Below, in pieces: positions 32,132 through 32,537 of a DNA stretch of 32,537 nucleotides (position 1 is its first letter; the number at the start of each line of letters is the position of its first letter). This DNA is from JABEVB01 sp049965775 (GTDB lineage Bacteria; Planctomycetota; Phycisphaerae; WQYP01). A program made the translations under genes and the position numbers. A model generated the notes under the pieces. It was given only the letters and a program-made list of their open reading frames with translations. It made no database searches and was not told the DNA's origin. The DNA lies in NCBI GenBank assembly GCA_049965775.1, contig JBMFVX010000019.1, positions 1 through 32,537 on the forward strand. The letters run 5' to 3'.

Positions 32132-32537
32132 TTGGGTCCTTTCTTTTTTTGTCTTTAAACTCTCGGCAATCGCTTCACATCGCCGGGATATAAACTTACT
32201 CGTACAAAAAAGCCTCACGCCATCTTGACCGTAGCGCAACATGCACGCGACTGCGATGCGATGAGGAGGCATGTGACACATGATGCTAAAGGCCATGATT
32301 CCTTGCGTACCATCATATGATCCACAACGCCAAGAGCCACAATTTATTTCAGCCTTAAATTACGCAGGTGCACAGTAACCAACGTACGCCGGATTGCGGG
32401 GCATTGGGAGCGTCGTTGGGTGCTGCGGCAGCCGGGCAGAGGCACGGTTATTTCAGCGGGGTAAGGGCCTGTAAATAAATAACTGATACCATTTGTGGTT
32501 ATTGTCCGATAATAAGGAGGATGGATCGCGCAACGCT
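32132..32537. other. Right-end intergenic region of about 400 bp
   Basis: No gene is supported. It must contain the promoter of the esterase gene. Small perfect dyads occur at 32270-32282 (CATGTG-A-CACATG) and 32312-32321 (ATCATATGAT). A strong AAGGAGG at 32514-32520 directly touches an ATG at 32521, a spacing too short to use; a gene may begin just beyond the window. Confidence 0.4.

Noticed and set aside
32514..32537. Gene starting at ATG 32521
   Set aside because: The AAGGAGG directly abuts the ATG with no spacer and only five codons are visible.
1..32537. tRNA genes, CRISPR arrays, prophage or complete IS elements
   Set aside because: No T-loop/acceptor patterns, regularly spaced repeats, integrase or transposase sequences were found on reading either strand.

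Overview
The window is a dense chromosomal segment of moderately high GC with clear Shine-Dalgarno sites. It carries no tRNA or rRNA gene, CRISPR array or prophage that I can see. The gene mix is a Tat-exported sulfatase-superfamily protein, a sialate O-acetylesterase-type esterase, a Gfo/Idh/MocA oxidoreductase, a YncE/phosphoesterase fusion, AddAB and many secreted proteins of unknown function. This points to a planctomycete-like bacterium, perhaps Phycisphaerae, although acidobacterial or verrucomicrobial relatives are not excluded by reading alone.

Left part (1-4.9 kb): a type IV pilus/type II secretion ATPase is cut by the window edge on the minus strand. On the plus strand follow a stand-alone receiver protein, the base-excision repair glycosylase Fpg, a DedA membrane protein and glucosamine-6-phosphate synthase GlmS. 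From 5.0 to 10.7 kb four tightly spaced plus-strand genes look like one transcription unit: an orphan amino-methyltransferase, a GmhA-type phosphoheptose isomerase, a large exported beta-propeller/phosphoesterase, and an MFS transporter with phosphate:H+ symporter signatures. The last two suggest extracytoplasmic phosphate release followed by phosphate uptake.

Middle (10.7-25.0 kb): all genes are on the minus strand. They are a secreted protein of unknown function, the addB-addA recombination helicase-nuclease operon, a universal stress protein, a two-component pair, a Gfo/Idh/MocA oxidoreductase and a single-pass membrane protein with a SPOR-like C-terminus. In the two-component pair, the second PAS domain of the kinase matches the heme PAS of FixL at the proximal histidine, the oxygen-contacting arginine and the distal hydrophobic residues. 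The pair and the stress protein therefore look like an oxygen/redox module. A near-perfect 15-bp dyad upstream of the stress-protein gene is a candidate regulator site.

Right part (25.2-32.5 kb): a roughly 290-bp element bounded by about 31-bp inverted repeats, a small Trp-rich ORF and a two-helix membrane protein come first. A putative sugar-degradation/exported-enzyme neighbourhood follows. It holds a sulfatase-superfamily hydrolase whose formylglycine position is Thr and whose reading frame is cut by an in-frame TAG just before a golvesin-like C-terminal domain, then a secreted protein of unknown function and a sialate O-acetylesterase-like enzyme. The strongest leads are the FixL-like heme PAS system, the amber-interrupted sulfatase-golvesin gene, the phosphoesterase/phosphate-transporter couple and the inverted-repeat element.
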